Shown here in pieces: positions 9,335 to 18,063 of a DNA stretch of 64,000 nucleotides. The position numbers and the translations under genes were made by a program. The stretch comes from Chloroflexota bacterium. Its GTDB lineage: Bacteria; Chloroflexota; Dehalococcoidia; UBA2979. The notes under the pieces were generated by a model that had not been told where the DNA came from, did not search any database, and saw only the letters and a program-made list of their open reading frames with translations. The stretch spans positions 1 to 64,000 of the forward strand of contig QWRD01000001.1 in the NCBI GenBank assembly GCA_003670575.1, given 5' to 3'. The stretch's first letter is position 1; each line of letters starts with the position of its first letter.

Positions 9335-9870
9335 TGGAACAGCACACGCTGCGCCAGTCGCCCGGCGCGAAGCAGGTATCCAAGCGCGTTGGGCGCGGTC
9401 CCGGCTCCGGCCAGGGCACATACGCCGGACGCGGTCGCAAGGGCCAGAAGGCTCGCAACAAGGTGCACGCCCAGTTCGAGGGTGGGCAGATGCCGCTGGT
9501 GCGCCGACTGGGCCACAAGCGCGGCTTCCGTAACTTCACGCGCGTCGAGTTCCAGGCGGTGAGCCTCACCGAGCTGGGTCGGCGCTTCGAGGCCGGCGCG
9601 ATTGTCGACGGCACCTCGCTCGCCGCGGTCGGGCTCATCGACGCTCCGACCTCCGCGTACAAGGTGCTGGCCAGTGGGTCGATTGAGCACGCGCTCATCG
9701 TCACCGCGCCGCGCTTCTCTGAGGCGGCGAAGGCCGCGATCATCGCGGCTGGTGGAACCTGCGACGAGACCGCGCCTGCGGAGCACCGCGTGCGCAACCG
9801 CATTCACCGCCGCAAGGCGGCAGCGGCTGCTGCTGTCGGCGCCGCGGTCACACCCGAGCAGGGAGCGTAG
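9334..9870 (+). CDS. rplO: 50S ribosomal protein L15
   Basis: The 178-residue product has the Gly/Arg-rich N-terminus of L15 (KRVGRGPGSGQGTYAGRGRKGQKAR, FEGGQMPLVRRLGHKRGF) and the globular C-terminal part around TAPRFSEAAKAAIIAAGGTC. It is about 30 residues longer than usual because of a basic then Ala-rich tail. L15 is a late assembly protein. secY follows 6 nt later. Confidence 0.97.
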   Translation: MEQHTLRQSPGAKQVSKRVGRGPGSGQGTYAGRGRKGQKARNKVHAQFEGGQMPLVRRLGHKRGFRNFTRVEFQAVSLTELGRRFEAGAIVDGTSLAAVGLIDAPTSAYKVLASGSIEHALIVTAPRFSEAAKAAIIAAGGTCDETAPAEHRVRNRIHRRKAAAAAAVGAAVTPEQGA

Positions 9871-9876
9871 CGAGCG

Positions 9877-11211
9877 GTGGCAAGTCAGCAGACCTCCCAG
9901 CGACCTCGGCTGCTACAGGCGGGCATCGATGCCTTCGCCCAGGCCGACGTGCGCGAAAAGATCCTGTTCACAGTGGGGCTGCTGCTGGTATTCCGGCTTG
10001 CGGCGCACATCCCGCTGCCGAACGTCGATCCGGAGGCGCTGCGGCGTACCTTCGACAACAATGCGATCCTTGGGTTCCTGAACATCTTTTCCGGCGGCGC
10101 GCTAAGGAATCTTTCAGTCGCCGCGCTGGGCGTGTATCCCTACATCACCGCCTCGATCATCATGCAACTCGCTGTGCCGCTCATCCCGCGGCTCCAGGCG
10201 CTCTCCCAAGAGGGCGAGTCTGGTCGTCAGCGGCTGCAGATCTATACGCACTGGATTACGGTTCCGCTGGCCGCACTGCAGGCGTATGCCCAGCTGCTGC
10301 TGATCCAACAGTTGGGTGGCGTGAGCAACATCGGCTTCACCGGTGGCGACGCGCTGACCACCATCGCGTCGATCTTCTCGATGATCGCCGGGACGATGTT
10401 CCTAGTCTGGCTGGGAGAGTTGATCTCCGAGCGCGGCATCGGGAACGGGGTTTCGCTCATCATCTTCGCGGGCATCGTCTCTGGTTTGCCGTCGCTGATC
10501 GGTGGCGGGCTGCTGTCCGGGACTGGCGCGGCTGTGACTGGCGTGCTGCTGATCGCGGTCATCACAGTGGTGCTGGTTGCCTCGATTGTCTTCGTGCAGG
10601 AGGCTCAGCGACGAGTCCCGGTGCAGTACGCGCGCTCCACCTTCCGAGGCGGGCGCATGTATCGGCAGCAGGGGCAGACGCACATTCCGCTGCGCATCAA
10701 CTCGGCAGGCATGGTGCCGCTGATCTTCGCGTTCTCGATCATGATCTTCCCGCCCGTCTTTGCGCAGTTCGTGGCACAGACGGTGGACGTGGGCTGGATT
10801 CGAAGCGTCGCGGAGTTCGTCAGCCGCGTGTTGACGCCCACGGCGCCGGTGTACTGGCTGTTCGTGTTCATCCTGGTGGTGGTGTTCTCCTTCTTCTACA
10901 CGCTGGTCACGTTCCAGCAGCAGAACCTGGCGGAGAACCTGCAGCGACAGGGTGGATTCATCCCAGGCATCCGTCCTGGCCGACCGACGAACGAGTATGT
11001 GACGCGCGTCCTGATCCGAATCACCTGGGGCGGCGCGATCTTCCTCGGTCTTGTCGCGGTCATTCCGTACCTTGCGACGGCGGCCACTGATACACAGGCA
11101 GTGCAAATCAGCGCCGCCGGTCTCCTGATCGTCGTCGGTGTCGTGCTGGATACGATGCGCCAACTGGAAGCGCAGATGATGATGCGCAACTACGAAGGGT
11201 TCATCTCCTGA
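9877..11211 (+). CDS. secY: Protein translocase subunit SecY
   Basis: SecY forms the protein-conducting channel of the Sec translocon in the cytoplasmic membrane. The 444-residue product has ten hydrophobic spans, the plug region NIFSGGALRNLSVAALGVYPYITASIIMQL, SEGISNG-type sequence ERGIGNGVSLIIFAGI, the RRVPVQYA loop and the cytosolic loop QQQNLAENLQRQGGFIPGIRPG. The GTG start follows rplO by 6 nt. The stop overlaps adk in TGATG. Family length is typical. Confidence 0.98.
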   Translation: MASQQTSQRPRLLQAGIDAFAQADVREKILFTVGLLLVFRLAAHIPLPNVDPEALRRTFDNNAILGFLNIFSGGALRNLSVAALGVYPYITASIIMQLAVPLIPRLQALSQEGESGRQRLQIYTHWITVPLAALQAYAQLLLIQQLGGVSNIGFTGGDALTTIASIFSMIAGTMFLVWLGELISERGIGNGVSLIIFAGIVSGLPSLIGGGLLSGTGAAVTGVLLIAVITVVLVASIVFVQEAQRRVPVQYARSTFRGGRMYRQQGQTHIPLRINSAGMVPLIFAFSIMIFPPVFAQFVAQTVDVGWIRSVAEFVSRVLTPTAPVYWLFVFILVVVFSFFYTLVTFQQQNLAENLQRQGGFIPGIRPGRPTNEYVTRVLIRITWGGAIFLGLVAVIPYLATAATDTQAVQISAAGLLIVVGVVLDTMRQLEAQMMMRNYEGFIS

Positions 11212-11885
11212 TGCAGTTGATTCTCCTTGGTCTCCCGGGCGCAGGTAAGGGCACGCAAGCACAGTTGCTCGCGCAGCAGCTTGGGCTGCTGCACATCTCG
11301 ACGGGCGACATGTTCCGCGAGGCTGTGGCCGAGGGCACCGAGCTGGGCAAGCGCGCGCAGGAGTTTATGGCCGCGGGCGCACTCGTCCCCGACGAAGTGA
11401 CCATCGGCATGCTGCTGGCGCGCATCGCTCGTCCGGACGCCGCCGAGGGAATCATGCTGGACGGCTTCCCGCGCACCATCCCGCAGGCCGAGGCACTGGA
11501 TGCAGCGCTCGCAGCGCAGGGGCGCGGTATTGACGCGGTGCTCTACATCCAGGTGCCGGAGGAGCTGCTCATGGCGCGCCTCACCGGACGCTGGAGTTGC
11601 ACCGGCGCCGGCTGCGGCGCGATCTACCACGAACTCACCAACCCGCCTGCGGTCGCCGGCAAGTGCGACAAGTGTGGCGAAGCGCTGAGCCAGCGCGCCG
11701 ACGACCGCCCCGAGACGGTGACCAACCGCCTCGCCACCAACCGGGCGTGGACGGAAGCGCTTGCCGAGTTCTACGGCAAGCAGGCGAAGTTGCACGGCAT
11801 CGATGGGACCGGGGCACCGGCCGACGTCACCTCGCGGCTGCTCGCTGCCCTCGAAGCGGTGTCCGCGCAGTCCGGGAAGGCGTAA
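11211..11885 (+). CDS. adk: Adenylate kinase, zinc LID form
   Basis: The enzyme interconverts ATP plus AMP with two ADP. The 224-residue product has the P-loop GLPGAGKGTQA, the AMP-site STGDMFREAV and the LDGFPRT motif. The LID is the long type with four cysteines (C130, C135, C152, C155). The first pair is spaced CxxxxC rather than the usual CxxC; the second is CDKC. It overlaps secY by one base, as in many Gram-positive and Chloroflexota operons. Confidence 0.97.
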   Translation: MQLILLGLPGAGKGTQAQLLAQQLGLLHISTGDMFREAVAEGTELGKRAQEFMAAGALVPDEVTIGMLLARIARPDAAEGIMLDGFPRTIPQAEALDAALAAQGRGIDAVLYIQVPEELLMARLTGRWSCTGAGCGAIYHELTNPPAVAGKCDKCGEALSQRADDRPETVTNRLATNRAWTEALAEFYGKQAKLHGIDGTGAPADVTSRLLAALEAVSAQSGKA

Positions 11886-11894
11886 CATATCCTG

Positions 11895-12671
11895 ATGCCG
11901 GTACAGACCGTCGTCATTAAGTCACGCGATGAGATCGCGCTCATGCGGGAGGCCGGTCGGCTGAACGCAGAGGTACGCGCCATTCTGCGCGAGGCGATCC
12001 GTCCGGGGCTTACCGGACGGGAGCTGGACGTACTGGCGAAGGCTGAGATCGCGCGTCGCGGCGCGGAGTGCACGTTCGTCGGGTACGGGCCCGGTGGACG
12101 ACCGCCCTATCCGGGGGCGATTTGCTTCTCCGTGAACGACGAGTTGGTGCATGGCATCCCCGGTGACCGCCCCCTTCGGGAGGGCGACATCGTGAGTGTG
12201 GATCTGGGCGTGACGTATCGGGGCTGGGTCTCCGACGCCGCGTTCACCTGCGGGGTAGGCGAGGTATCGCCGGAGGCGCAGGAGTTGATGCGCGTGACTG
12301 AGGCCTCGCTCTGGGCGGGGATCGAGCAGGCGCAAGTTGGGAAGTACCTCGGCGATGTCTCCGCGACCATCGGGTCGTACGGGGAACGCGCCGGGTACGG
12401 GATCATTCAGGAGTACGGCGGACATGGCGTTGGCCATGAGATGCACGAGCCGCCGCACATCCCGAATTTCGGGCGGCCTGGCGTGGGCCACCGGCTGAAG
12501 GCAGGGATGGTAGTGGCGCTGGAGCCGATGTTCGCGCTCGGGAAGCCGGCGACCGAGGAGATGGCAGACCACTGGACCGTGCGTATGCGCGATGGCAAGT
12601 TGTCGGCCCACTTCGAGGAGACGATTGCGATCACGGACGAGGGACCGGAGGTGCTTACCCGCATCCGGTAG
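11895..12671 (+). CDS. map: Methionine aminopeptidase, type I
   Basis: The enzyme removes N-terminal Met from nascent proteins. The 258-residue product has the pita-bread fold landmarks: IKSRDEIALMREAGR at the N-terminus, VNDELVHGIPGDR, the metal ligands in VDLGVTYRGWVSDAAFT, the histidine in GGHGVGHEMHEPP, and the glutamates in ALEPMF and EETIAITDEG. The start is ATG 11895, 9 nt after adk, with only a weak Shine-Dalgarno. Confidence 0.97.
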   Translation: MPVQTVVIKSRDEIALMREAGRLNAEVRAILREAIRPGLTGRELDVLAKAEIARRGAECTFVGYGPGGRPPYPGAICFSVNDELVHGIPGDRPLREGDIVSVDLGVTYRGWVSDAAFTCGVGEVSPEAQELMRVTEASLWAGIEQAQVGKYLGDVSATIGSYGERAGYGIIQEYGGHGVGHEMHEPPHIPNFGRPGVGHRLKAGMVVALEPMFALGKPATEEMADHWTVRMRDGKLSAHFEETIAITDEGPEVLTRIR

Positions 12672-12692
12672 CGGGTAAGCAGAGGATCATGA

Positions 12693-12938
12693 GTGCCAGA
12701 ACGTAAGACTCGAGCGCCGAAGCAGAAGAAAGAGGTCATCGAGGTCGAGGGCGTCATTAAGGACGCGTTGCCGAACGCCATGTTCGACGTCGAGCTGGCG
12801 AACGCGCACCACGTCCTGGCACACGTCTCCGGGCGTATGAAGATGCACTACATCCGCATCTTGCTCGGCGACCGAGTGCTGGTGGAGTTGAGCCCGTACG
12901 ACCTGACCCGTGGCCGGATTACCTATCGCTTCCGGTAG
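12693..12938 (+). CDS. infA: Translation initiation factor IF-1
   Basis: The 81-residue protein has the single S1/OB-fold of IF-1: [58 protein letters not shown]-1 occupies the 30S A site during initiation. A basic N-terminal extension makes it about 9 residues longer than usual. The GTG start at 12693 is preceded by AGAGGA at good spacing. Confidence 0.97.
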   Translation: MPERKTRAPKQKKEVIEVEGVIKDALPNAMFDVELANAHHVLAHVSGRMKMHYIRILLGDRVLVELSPYDLTRGRITYRFR

Positions 12939-13053
12939 CGATAGCGGCGAATGAGCGAGTGGAGCGGCATCGCCCATCCGGGCAGTGCCTGCATGCTGGG
13001 TCGATCGATCGTGAGGTCGATGGATTCTGTGCCGAAAGGCATTGGGGACTGAG

Positions 13054-13167
13054 ATGAAAGTATCCGCCTCGATCAAAAAGCGCTGCGAGCGCTGCCAGAT
13101 CATTCGCCGGCACGGCTGCCTGCGCGTGATCTGCATTGTCCCGCGCCACAAGCAGCGACAAGGCTAG
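13054..13167 (+). CDS. rpmJ: 50S ribosomal protein L36, zinc type
   Basis: This very short gene encodes 37 residues beginning [19 protein letters not shown] and ending PRHKQRQG. The zinc ligands C11, C14, C27 and H32 are all present. It lies between infA and rpsM as in most bacteria. The gap before it (12939-13053) shows no gene. Confidence 0.97.
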   Translation: MKVSASIKKRCERCQIIRRHGCLRVICIVPRHKQRQG

Positions 13168-13176
13168 GAGAGCGCC

Positions 13177-13554
13177 ATGGCACGCATCGCCGGCGTCGAC
13201 ATTCCGAACGACAAGCAGGTACTGTTCTCGCTTCCGTACGTTTACGGAGTGGGACGGCCCCTGGCAGCGACGATCCTTGCGCAGACGCAGATCGATCCCA
13301 CCCGCAAGGTGCGCGATCTGACGGATGACGAGGTCGCTCGGCTGCGCGCGGTTGTGGAGGCGATGGTGGTCGAAGGCGACCTCCGGCGCGAGGTGCGCCA
13401 GAACATCCAGCGCCTGATCGAGATCAACTGCTACCGCGGGTACCGCCATCGACGCGGACTGCCGGTGCGCGGTCAGCGCACCAAGACCAACGCGCGTACG
13501 CGTCGAGGCGTGCGGCGGACGGTGTCCGGCAAGCGTCGAGTCGCGCGGAAGTAA
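13177..13554 (+). CDS. rpsM: 30S ribosomal protein S13
   Basis: The 125-residue product shows [26 protein letters not shown] at the N-terminus, a helix-two-turn-helix, and the basic end [22 protein letters not shown]13 contacts the P-site tRNA and forms bridges with the 50S. A GGAGAG Shine-Dalgarno precedes ATG 13177. Confidence 0.98.
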   Translation: MARIAGVDIPNDKQVLFSLPYVYGVGRPLAATILAQTQIDPTRKVRDLTDDEVARLRAVVEAMVVEGDLRREVRQNIQRLIEINCYRGYRHRRGLPVRGQRTKTNARTRRGVRRTVSGKRRVARK

Positions 13555-13598
13555 CCGCTCCAAGAGTAGTAATGGCGAAGACGTAACGGGGAGCCAGA

Positions 13599-13997
13599 AT
13601 GGGTCGATCAGCACAGCGACGCACGACCACGCGCCGGCGGGAACGCAAGTCGGTTCCGCGCGGGCGCGCGTACGTGTCGTCCACGTTCAACAACACGATC
13701 ATCACGCTCACGGATCCCAATGGGAACGTGCTGTCGTGGGGCAGTGGCGGTACCGCGGGCTTCAAGGGCTCGCGCAAGAGCACGCCGTACGCCGCGCAGA
13801 TCGCCGCCGAGGGTGCCGCACAGCGCGCCATCGAGCACGGTCTGCGAGAGGTTGAGGTGTTCGTGAAGGGTCCGGGCGCTGGTCGTGAGGCCGCCGTCCG
13901 TGCGTTGCAGTCGTCAGGGGTTCGCGTCCTGGCGATCCGCGACGTGACTCCGATTCCACACAACGGGTGCCGGCCGCGTCGCCGGCCGCGGCAGTAG
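13599..13997 (+). CDS. rpsK: 30S ribosomal protein S11
   Basis: The 132-residue S11 has [56 protein letters not shown] and the end [18 protein letters not shown]. It lies in the 30S platform. The start is ATG 13599 with GGGAG. An in-frame upstream ATG at 13572 opens only MAKT and then hits TAA, so it cannot be the start. Confidence 0.98.
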   Translation: MGRSAQRRTTTRRRERKSVPRGRAYVSSTFNNTIITLTDPNGNVLSWGSGGTAGFKGSRKSTPYAAQIAAEGAAQRAIEHGLREVEVFVKGPGAGREAAVRALQSSGVRVLAIRDVTPIPHNGCRPRRRPRQ

Positions 13998-14009
13998 GGG
14001 CTGGTCTGC

Positions 14010-14618
14010 ATGGCTCGATACACAGGTCCAAAGTGCCGAAAATGTCGCCGCTACGGCGCCTCGCTTTGCGGGACGGTGAAGTGTGCGCTGATCAAGCGTC
14101 AGCAGCCGCCTGGTCCTCGCTCGCTGCGTCGCCGCAAGATCTCCGATCGCGGTCAACAGCTGATCGAGAAGCAGAAGGTGCGCTTCGCGTACGGTCTGAT
14201 GGAGAAGCAGTTCCGTGACTACTACGACTGGGCGGTTCGCCGTCCGGGCGTGACTGGCGATCTCCTCATGCGCAGGCTTGAGGAGCGGCTGGACAACGTC
14301 ATCTACCGCCTGGGCTTTGCCAGCACGCGAGCGCAGGCTCGCCAGTTGGTGACTCACGGTCTGGTCGCCGTCAACGGCAAGAAGCTCGACGTGCCGAGCG
14401 CACGGTTGCGCGTGGGCTCCGAGCTCGCGCTCACCGAGCGTGGCCAGCGCTCCGAGTACGCCAAGATCCTGAAAGAAGAGATCAAGTCGCGGGACATCCC
14501 GGGCTGGCTTGAAGTGAACCGTGAGACGCTGGCTGGACGCATGCTGGCGGAGCCCGGTGTGGGCGACTACGAGTCGCACTTCAACCCGAACGCGATTGTC
14601 GAGTACTACTCCCGCTAA
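14010..14618 (+). CDS. rpsD: 30S ribosomal protein S4, zinc form
   Basis: S4 nucleates 30S assembly. The 202-residue product has an N-terminal cysteine cluster (C9, C12, C20, C25; GPKCRKCRRYG) typical of zinc-binding S4. The S4 RNA-binding domain follows: RLEERLDNVIYRLGFASTRAQARQLVTHGLVAVNG, and it ends FNPNAIVEYYSR. Normal length. Confidence 0.98.
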   Translation: MARYTGPKCRKCRRYGASLCGTVKCALIKRQQPPGPRSLRRRKISDRGQQLIEKQKVRFAYGLMEKQFRDYYDWAVRRPGVTGDLLMRRLEERLDNVIYRLGFASTRAQARQLVTHGLVAVNGKKLDVPSARLRVGSELALTERGQRSEYAKILKEEIKSRDIPGWLEVNRETLAGRMLAEPGVGDYESHFNPNAIVEYYSR

Positions 14619-14692
14619 TCCTGCTGGGCGCTGGGGCACGGCGTTGATGCGTCGGCCCCTGCCTGCAGTGTGGCGAGATTGTTGCGAGGTGT

Positions 14693-15808
14693 GTGTTGGC
14701 TGATTTGCACGTTCCCGAGATTCGGGTCGAAGTTGAGGAAGATGACTACGCGCGCATCGTCGCGGAGCCGCTGGAGACCGGTTTCGGCACCACGCTCGGC
14801 AACTCGCTGCGGCGCATCTTGCTCTCCTCGCTGCCCGGCGCCGCGATCACCTCGGTTCGTGTCGAGGGTGTGGAGCATGAGTTCTCCACACTGCCGCACA
14901 TGCAGGAGGACACCACCGAGTTCCTGATGAACCTGAAGGAGGTGCGTCTGCGCGCCTTCTCCGATCGTCCGGCGCGTCTCTTCCTAGAGGCCTCCGGTCA
15001 GGGCATCGTGACCGCAGGCGACATCCAGTCGACGGCGGACTATGAGGTGGTGAACCCGGAACTGAAGCTCGCGACGCTGGATCACGCCGACGCCTCGTTG
15101 GTCGTGGACTTGAACGTCGAGACCGGGCGCGGCTACCTGCCGGCGACCGGCAGCGACGGCCTCCCGATTGGCGTCATCCCTGTGGACGCGGTGTTTACGC
15201 CGATCCGCCGCGTGAACTACCACGTTGCGCACACGCGCGTGGGACAGGACACGGACTTCGACCGCTTGGAGATGGAGATCTGGTCTGACGGCACCATCTC
15301 CGGCCCCATGGCTGTTGCGATGGCCGCCGAGATTCTGCGCGACCAGTTGCTGGGATTCCAGCGCCTGGGCCGCCCGGACAGCATCGCCGTCGGCATTACG
15401 CCGGACGCGACGCAGACCTTCGATGGCTACGACACGCCGATCGAGGATCTCGACCTGTCCGTTCGCGCTTACAACTGCCTGAAGCGCTCTGGTCTCACCA
15501 CCGTGGGCGCCATCCTGGAGCGCTCCGAGGAGGAGTTGCTGGCGCTGCGCAACTTTGGCGAGAAGTCGTACGAAGAACTGCGCGACAAGCTGGTCTCGAA
15601 GGGCTTGCCTGCGCCGCGCATCGACTCGCGCCGCGTGGTTGCCAACGGCATCGGCTCCGGTGGTTCAGGTCTATCGAGCAGCGTGATCGGCGACGATCGC
15701 ATGGACGACCGCGCCGACGATGACGAGGTCGGCTCGCTGGGCGCCGCGCTGATTCAAGCGCTGCGCGAGGCGGGCGAAGAGCCAGCCGACCGACCGGAAG
15801 GACAGTAA
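14693..15808 (+). CDS. rpoA: RNA polymerase alpha subunit
   Basis: The 371-residue product contains the alpha N-terminal dimerisation domain ([31 protein letters not shown]) and the C-terminal domain with its paired helix-hairpin-helix ([39 protein letters not shown]). After the C-terminal domain there is a roughly 50-residue acidic, flexible tail. GTG 14693 is taken as the start; TTG 14696 is the next codon and equally possible. Confidence 0.97.
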   Translation: MLADLHVPEIRVEVEEDDYARIVAEPLETGFGTTLGNSLRRILLSSLPGAAITSVRVEGVEHEFSTLPHMQEDTTEFLMNLKEVRLRAFSDRPARLFLEASGQGIVTAGDIQSTADYEVVNPELKLATLDHADASLVVDLNVETGRGYLPATGSDGLPIGVIPVDAVFTPIRRVNYHVAHTRVGQDTDFDRLEMEIWSDGTISGPMAVAMAAEILRDQLLGFQRLGRPDSIAVGITPDATQTFDGYDTPIEDLDLSVRAYNCLKRSGLTTVGAILERSEEELLALRNFGEKSYEELRDKLVSKGLPAPRIDSRRVVANGIGSGGSGLSSSVIGDDRMDDRADDDEVGSLGAALIQALREAGEEPADRPEGQ

Positions 15809-15812
15809 CCTC

Positions 15813-16163
15813 ATGCGCCACGGAGTCTCCGGCCGCAAGTTTGACATGCCGACCAGCGCGCGCATCGCGCTGTTCCGGAACCTGACGACTCAGGTGCTGA
15901 AGCACGGCGCCATCCGCACCACAGAGATGCGCGCGAAAGAAGTGCGCACCTTCGTGGAGAAGATGATCACCCTGGGGAAGCGCGGCACTGTGCACGCGCG
16001 TCGTCAGGCGCTGGCGTTCGTGTACGAGGCGGACGTTGTGGATCGACTGTTCAGCGAGATCGCGCCCTCGTACGCAACGCGTCCGGGTGGGTACACGCGA
16101 GTCATGAAGATCGGGCCGCGCCTCGGCGATGGCGCGATGATGGCGCAGATTGAGCTCGTCTAA
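15813..16163 (+). CDS. rplQ: 50S ribosomal protein L17
   Basis: The 116-residue L17 begins [24 protein letters not shown] and contains [25 protein letters not shown]. The end [24 protein letters not shown] is also typical. It follows rpoA by 4 nt, the universal rpoA-rplQ pair. Confidence 0.98.
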   Translation: MRHGVSGRKFDMPTSARIALFRNLTTQVLKHGAIRTTEMRAKEVRTFVEKMITLGKRGTVHARRQALAFVYEADVVDRLFSEIAPSYATRPGGYTRVMKIGPRLGDGAMMAQIELV

Positions 16164-16171
16164 CATCCGCG

Positions 16172-17005
16172 ATGCCATCAGTGGCGCCGGATGCGGCGGT
16201 GGTGTCCGGCCCAGCCGGGCAGCGTCGCATCGCGCTGTTGGTGGAGTACGACGGGACGGAGTTTGGCGGCGCGCAGGCGCAGTTGAACTCGCGGACCGTG
16301 CAGGATGTGTTGGAGGATGCGCTGGCGGCGTTCACCGGGGAGCGACAGCGAGTACGTCTCGCGGGTCGCACGGATTCCGGAGTGCACGCGCTGGGGCAAG
16401 TGGTGACGCTGGACACGCGGACGTCGCATGCGCCGGATCGGTTTGTAGCGGCGCTGAATCGGTACTTGCCGCTGGACGTGGCGGTGCGCGCGGCATGCGA
16501 GGTCTCGACGACGTTCGAGCCTCGACGGAGCGCACGCAGTCGGCGGTATCGGTACGTGATCGAGGATGGACGTCCACGTTCGCCGCTGACTCGGCGGATC
16601 GCCTGGCAGTTGCGGGCGGAGCTGGACGTGATGGCGATGCAGGAGGCGGCGGCAACGCTGCCAACGGTGGCATCGGACTGGTCGGCGTTCGCGGGGCGAG
16701 TTCCCGATGGGCGCTCGACGGTGCGGACACTGCTGGACTGTCGGGTGGTGCGGCAACAGTCGCATCACTTGGAAGTGACGATGGAGGCGGACGCCTTCTT
16801 GCCGCATCAGGTGCGCCGCGTGGTGGGCGCGCTGGCCGAGGTGGGCATTGGGCGACTGAGCGTGGAGGCGTTTGCACGCCTGCGGGACGGATCGCCTACC
16901 AGCGCCGGCCCGGTCGCGCCGCCGCAGGGATTGACGCTTGTAGCGGTACGCTACGCACATGGGATGGTGGACTGGGATGACGAAGACGTTCCGCCTGAGC
17001 GGTAA
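16172..17005 (+). CDS. truA: tRNA pseudouridine(38-40) synthase
   Basis: TruA isomerises uridines at positions 38-40 in the anticodon arm. The 277-residue product has YDGTEFGGAQAQ, the catalytic motif LAGRTDSGVHALGQV (Asp in GRTDSGVHA), and FLPHQVRRVVGALAEVG near the C-terminus. The N-terminal 18 residues are variable. It follows rplQ by 8 nt and its last 29 nt overlap rplM. Confidence 0.97.
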   Translation: MPSVAPDAAVVSGPAGQRRIALLVEYDGTEFGGAQAQLNSRTVQDVLEDALAAFTGERQRVRLAGRTDSGVHALGQVVTLDTRTSHAPDRFVAALNRYLPLDVAVRAACEVSTTFEPRRSARSRRYRYVIEDGRPRSPLTRRIAWQLRAELDVMAMQEAAATLPTVASDWSAFAGRVPDGRSTVRTLLDCRVVRQQSHHLEVTMEADAFLPHQVRRVVGALAEVGIGRLSVEAFARLRDGSPTSAGPVAPPQGLTLVAVRYAHGMVDWDDEDVPPER

Positions 17006-17468
17006 TGCAATGGATCGCCGTTGGCACGTGATCGATGCGAAGGGGCGTCCGCTGGGACGCGTCGCATCAGAGGTCGCGCAACTGCTGATGGGCAAGCACA
17101 AGCCGACCTATGAGCCGTACCTGCCGATGGGCGACTTTGTTGTCGTGGTGAACGCCAAAGAGACGGCGATCACCGGTAACAAGGCGCTGCAGAAGGTGTA
17201 CTACCGCCACTCCGGGTATCCCGGTGGGTTGAAGGAGCGTACCTTCGCGGAGCAGCTTGCGAAGGATCCGCGTCGCGTGATCGAGCATGCGGTGAAGGGG
17301 ATGATCCCCCACAACTCGCACGGTCGAGAGTTGTTCCGCCACCTCAAGGTCTACGCTGGCCCTGATCATCCGCATGAGGCGCAGGTGCGCGCCGGCACCG
17401 GCGCCAAGAGCCGTGCTGGCTCCGCGGCCGCTGGCGCCACCACCACGACTACAGAGCAGAGCGAGTAA
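16977..17468 (+). CDS. rplM: 50S ribosomal protein L13
   Basis: The 163-residue product shows RRWHVIDAKGRPLGRVASEVAQLLMGKHKPTYEPY, GDFVVVVNAKE, YYRHSGYPGGLKERT and GMIPHNSHGRELFRHLKVYAGPDHPH. It is about 20 residues longer than usual, with an Ala/Gly/Thr-rich tail. ATG 16977 gives the expected N-terminus TKTFRLS but lies inside truA; ATG 17010, just after the truA stop, is an alternative. Confidence 0.96.
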   Translation: MTKTFRLSGNAMDRRWHVIDAKGRPLGRVASEVAQLLMGKHKPTYEPYLPMGDFVVVVNAKETAITGNKALQKVYYRHSGYPGGLKERTFAEQLAKDPRRVIEHAVKGMIPHNSHGRELFRHLKVYAGPDHPHEAQVRAGTGAKSRAGSAAAGATTTTTEQSE

Positions 17469-17474
17469 CCGCCG

Positions 17475-17870
17475 ATGACAGCTGAGCGCTACTACTACGG
17501 ATTGGGTCGCCGCAAGACGGCCGTTGCACGCGTACGCCTCTACCCCGGCAACGGCACGGTGGTGGTGAACGGTTCTCCCCTGGACGATGTCATCCCGCGG
17601 GCCTCGTCCCGCCAGGACATGTTGCGCCCACTCTCCGTCACGGAGACGGACCGACGCTTCAACATCCAGGTGAAGGTGGACGGTGGCGGTATCTCCGGCT
17701 GGGCCGGTGCGATTCGCCTCGGCATCGCGCGGGCACTGCTCGTCGCGGACGAGGGGTATCGCCGCACGCTGCGCGCCAATGGCCTGCTCACGCGTGACCC
17801 GCGTGAGAAGGAGCGCAAGAAGTTCGGTCTCAAGCGGGCGCGCAAGGCCCCGCAGTTCACCAAGCGCTAG
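17475..17870 (+). CDS. rpsI: 30S ribosomal protein S9
   Basis: The 131-residue S9 has YYYGLGRRKTAVARVRLYPG, KVDGGGISGWAGAIRLGIARAL, and the C-terminal GLLTRDPREKERKKFGLKRARKAPQFTKR, whose final basic residues reach the P-site tRNA. It forms the usual rplM-rpsI pair and is the last gene of the superoperon. Confidence 0.98.
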   Translation: MTAERYYYGLGRRKTAVARVRLYPGNGTVVVNGSPLDDVIPRASSRQDMLRPLSVTETDRRFNIQVKVDGGGISGWAGAIRLGIARALLVADEGYRRTLRANGLLTRDPREKERKKFGLKRARKAPQFTKR

Positions 17871-17907
17871 TCAGCGCATCAGGCACGCCAGCGCGCTCTT
17901 CGGGGCT

Positions 17908-17933
17908 ACCGCCGCATCACACGATGCGGCGGT
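17908..17933 (+). terminator. Hairpin terminator after the ribosomal block
   Basis: A perfect 11-bp stem (ACCGCCGCATC / GATGCGGCGGT) with a 4-nt ACAC loop lies 38 nt after rpsI. It is followed by GCTGGTTTCTGG, so the U-tract is weak. The next gene is convergent, so the hairpin could serve both strands. Confidence 0.75.
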
Positions 17934-18063
17934 GCTGGTTTCTGGGATGAAATCGCGGGCGGGCGGCATCGGGGTGCGCGCGAGCATGGTATGAGTCGCG
18001 GCGGGGCGTTCGAGGGCTGAGGCATCGACGAGGGCCTGCATCGGTCGGGGCAGGGCGAGGGCG

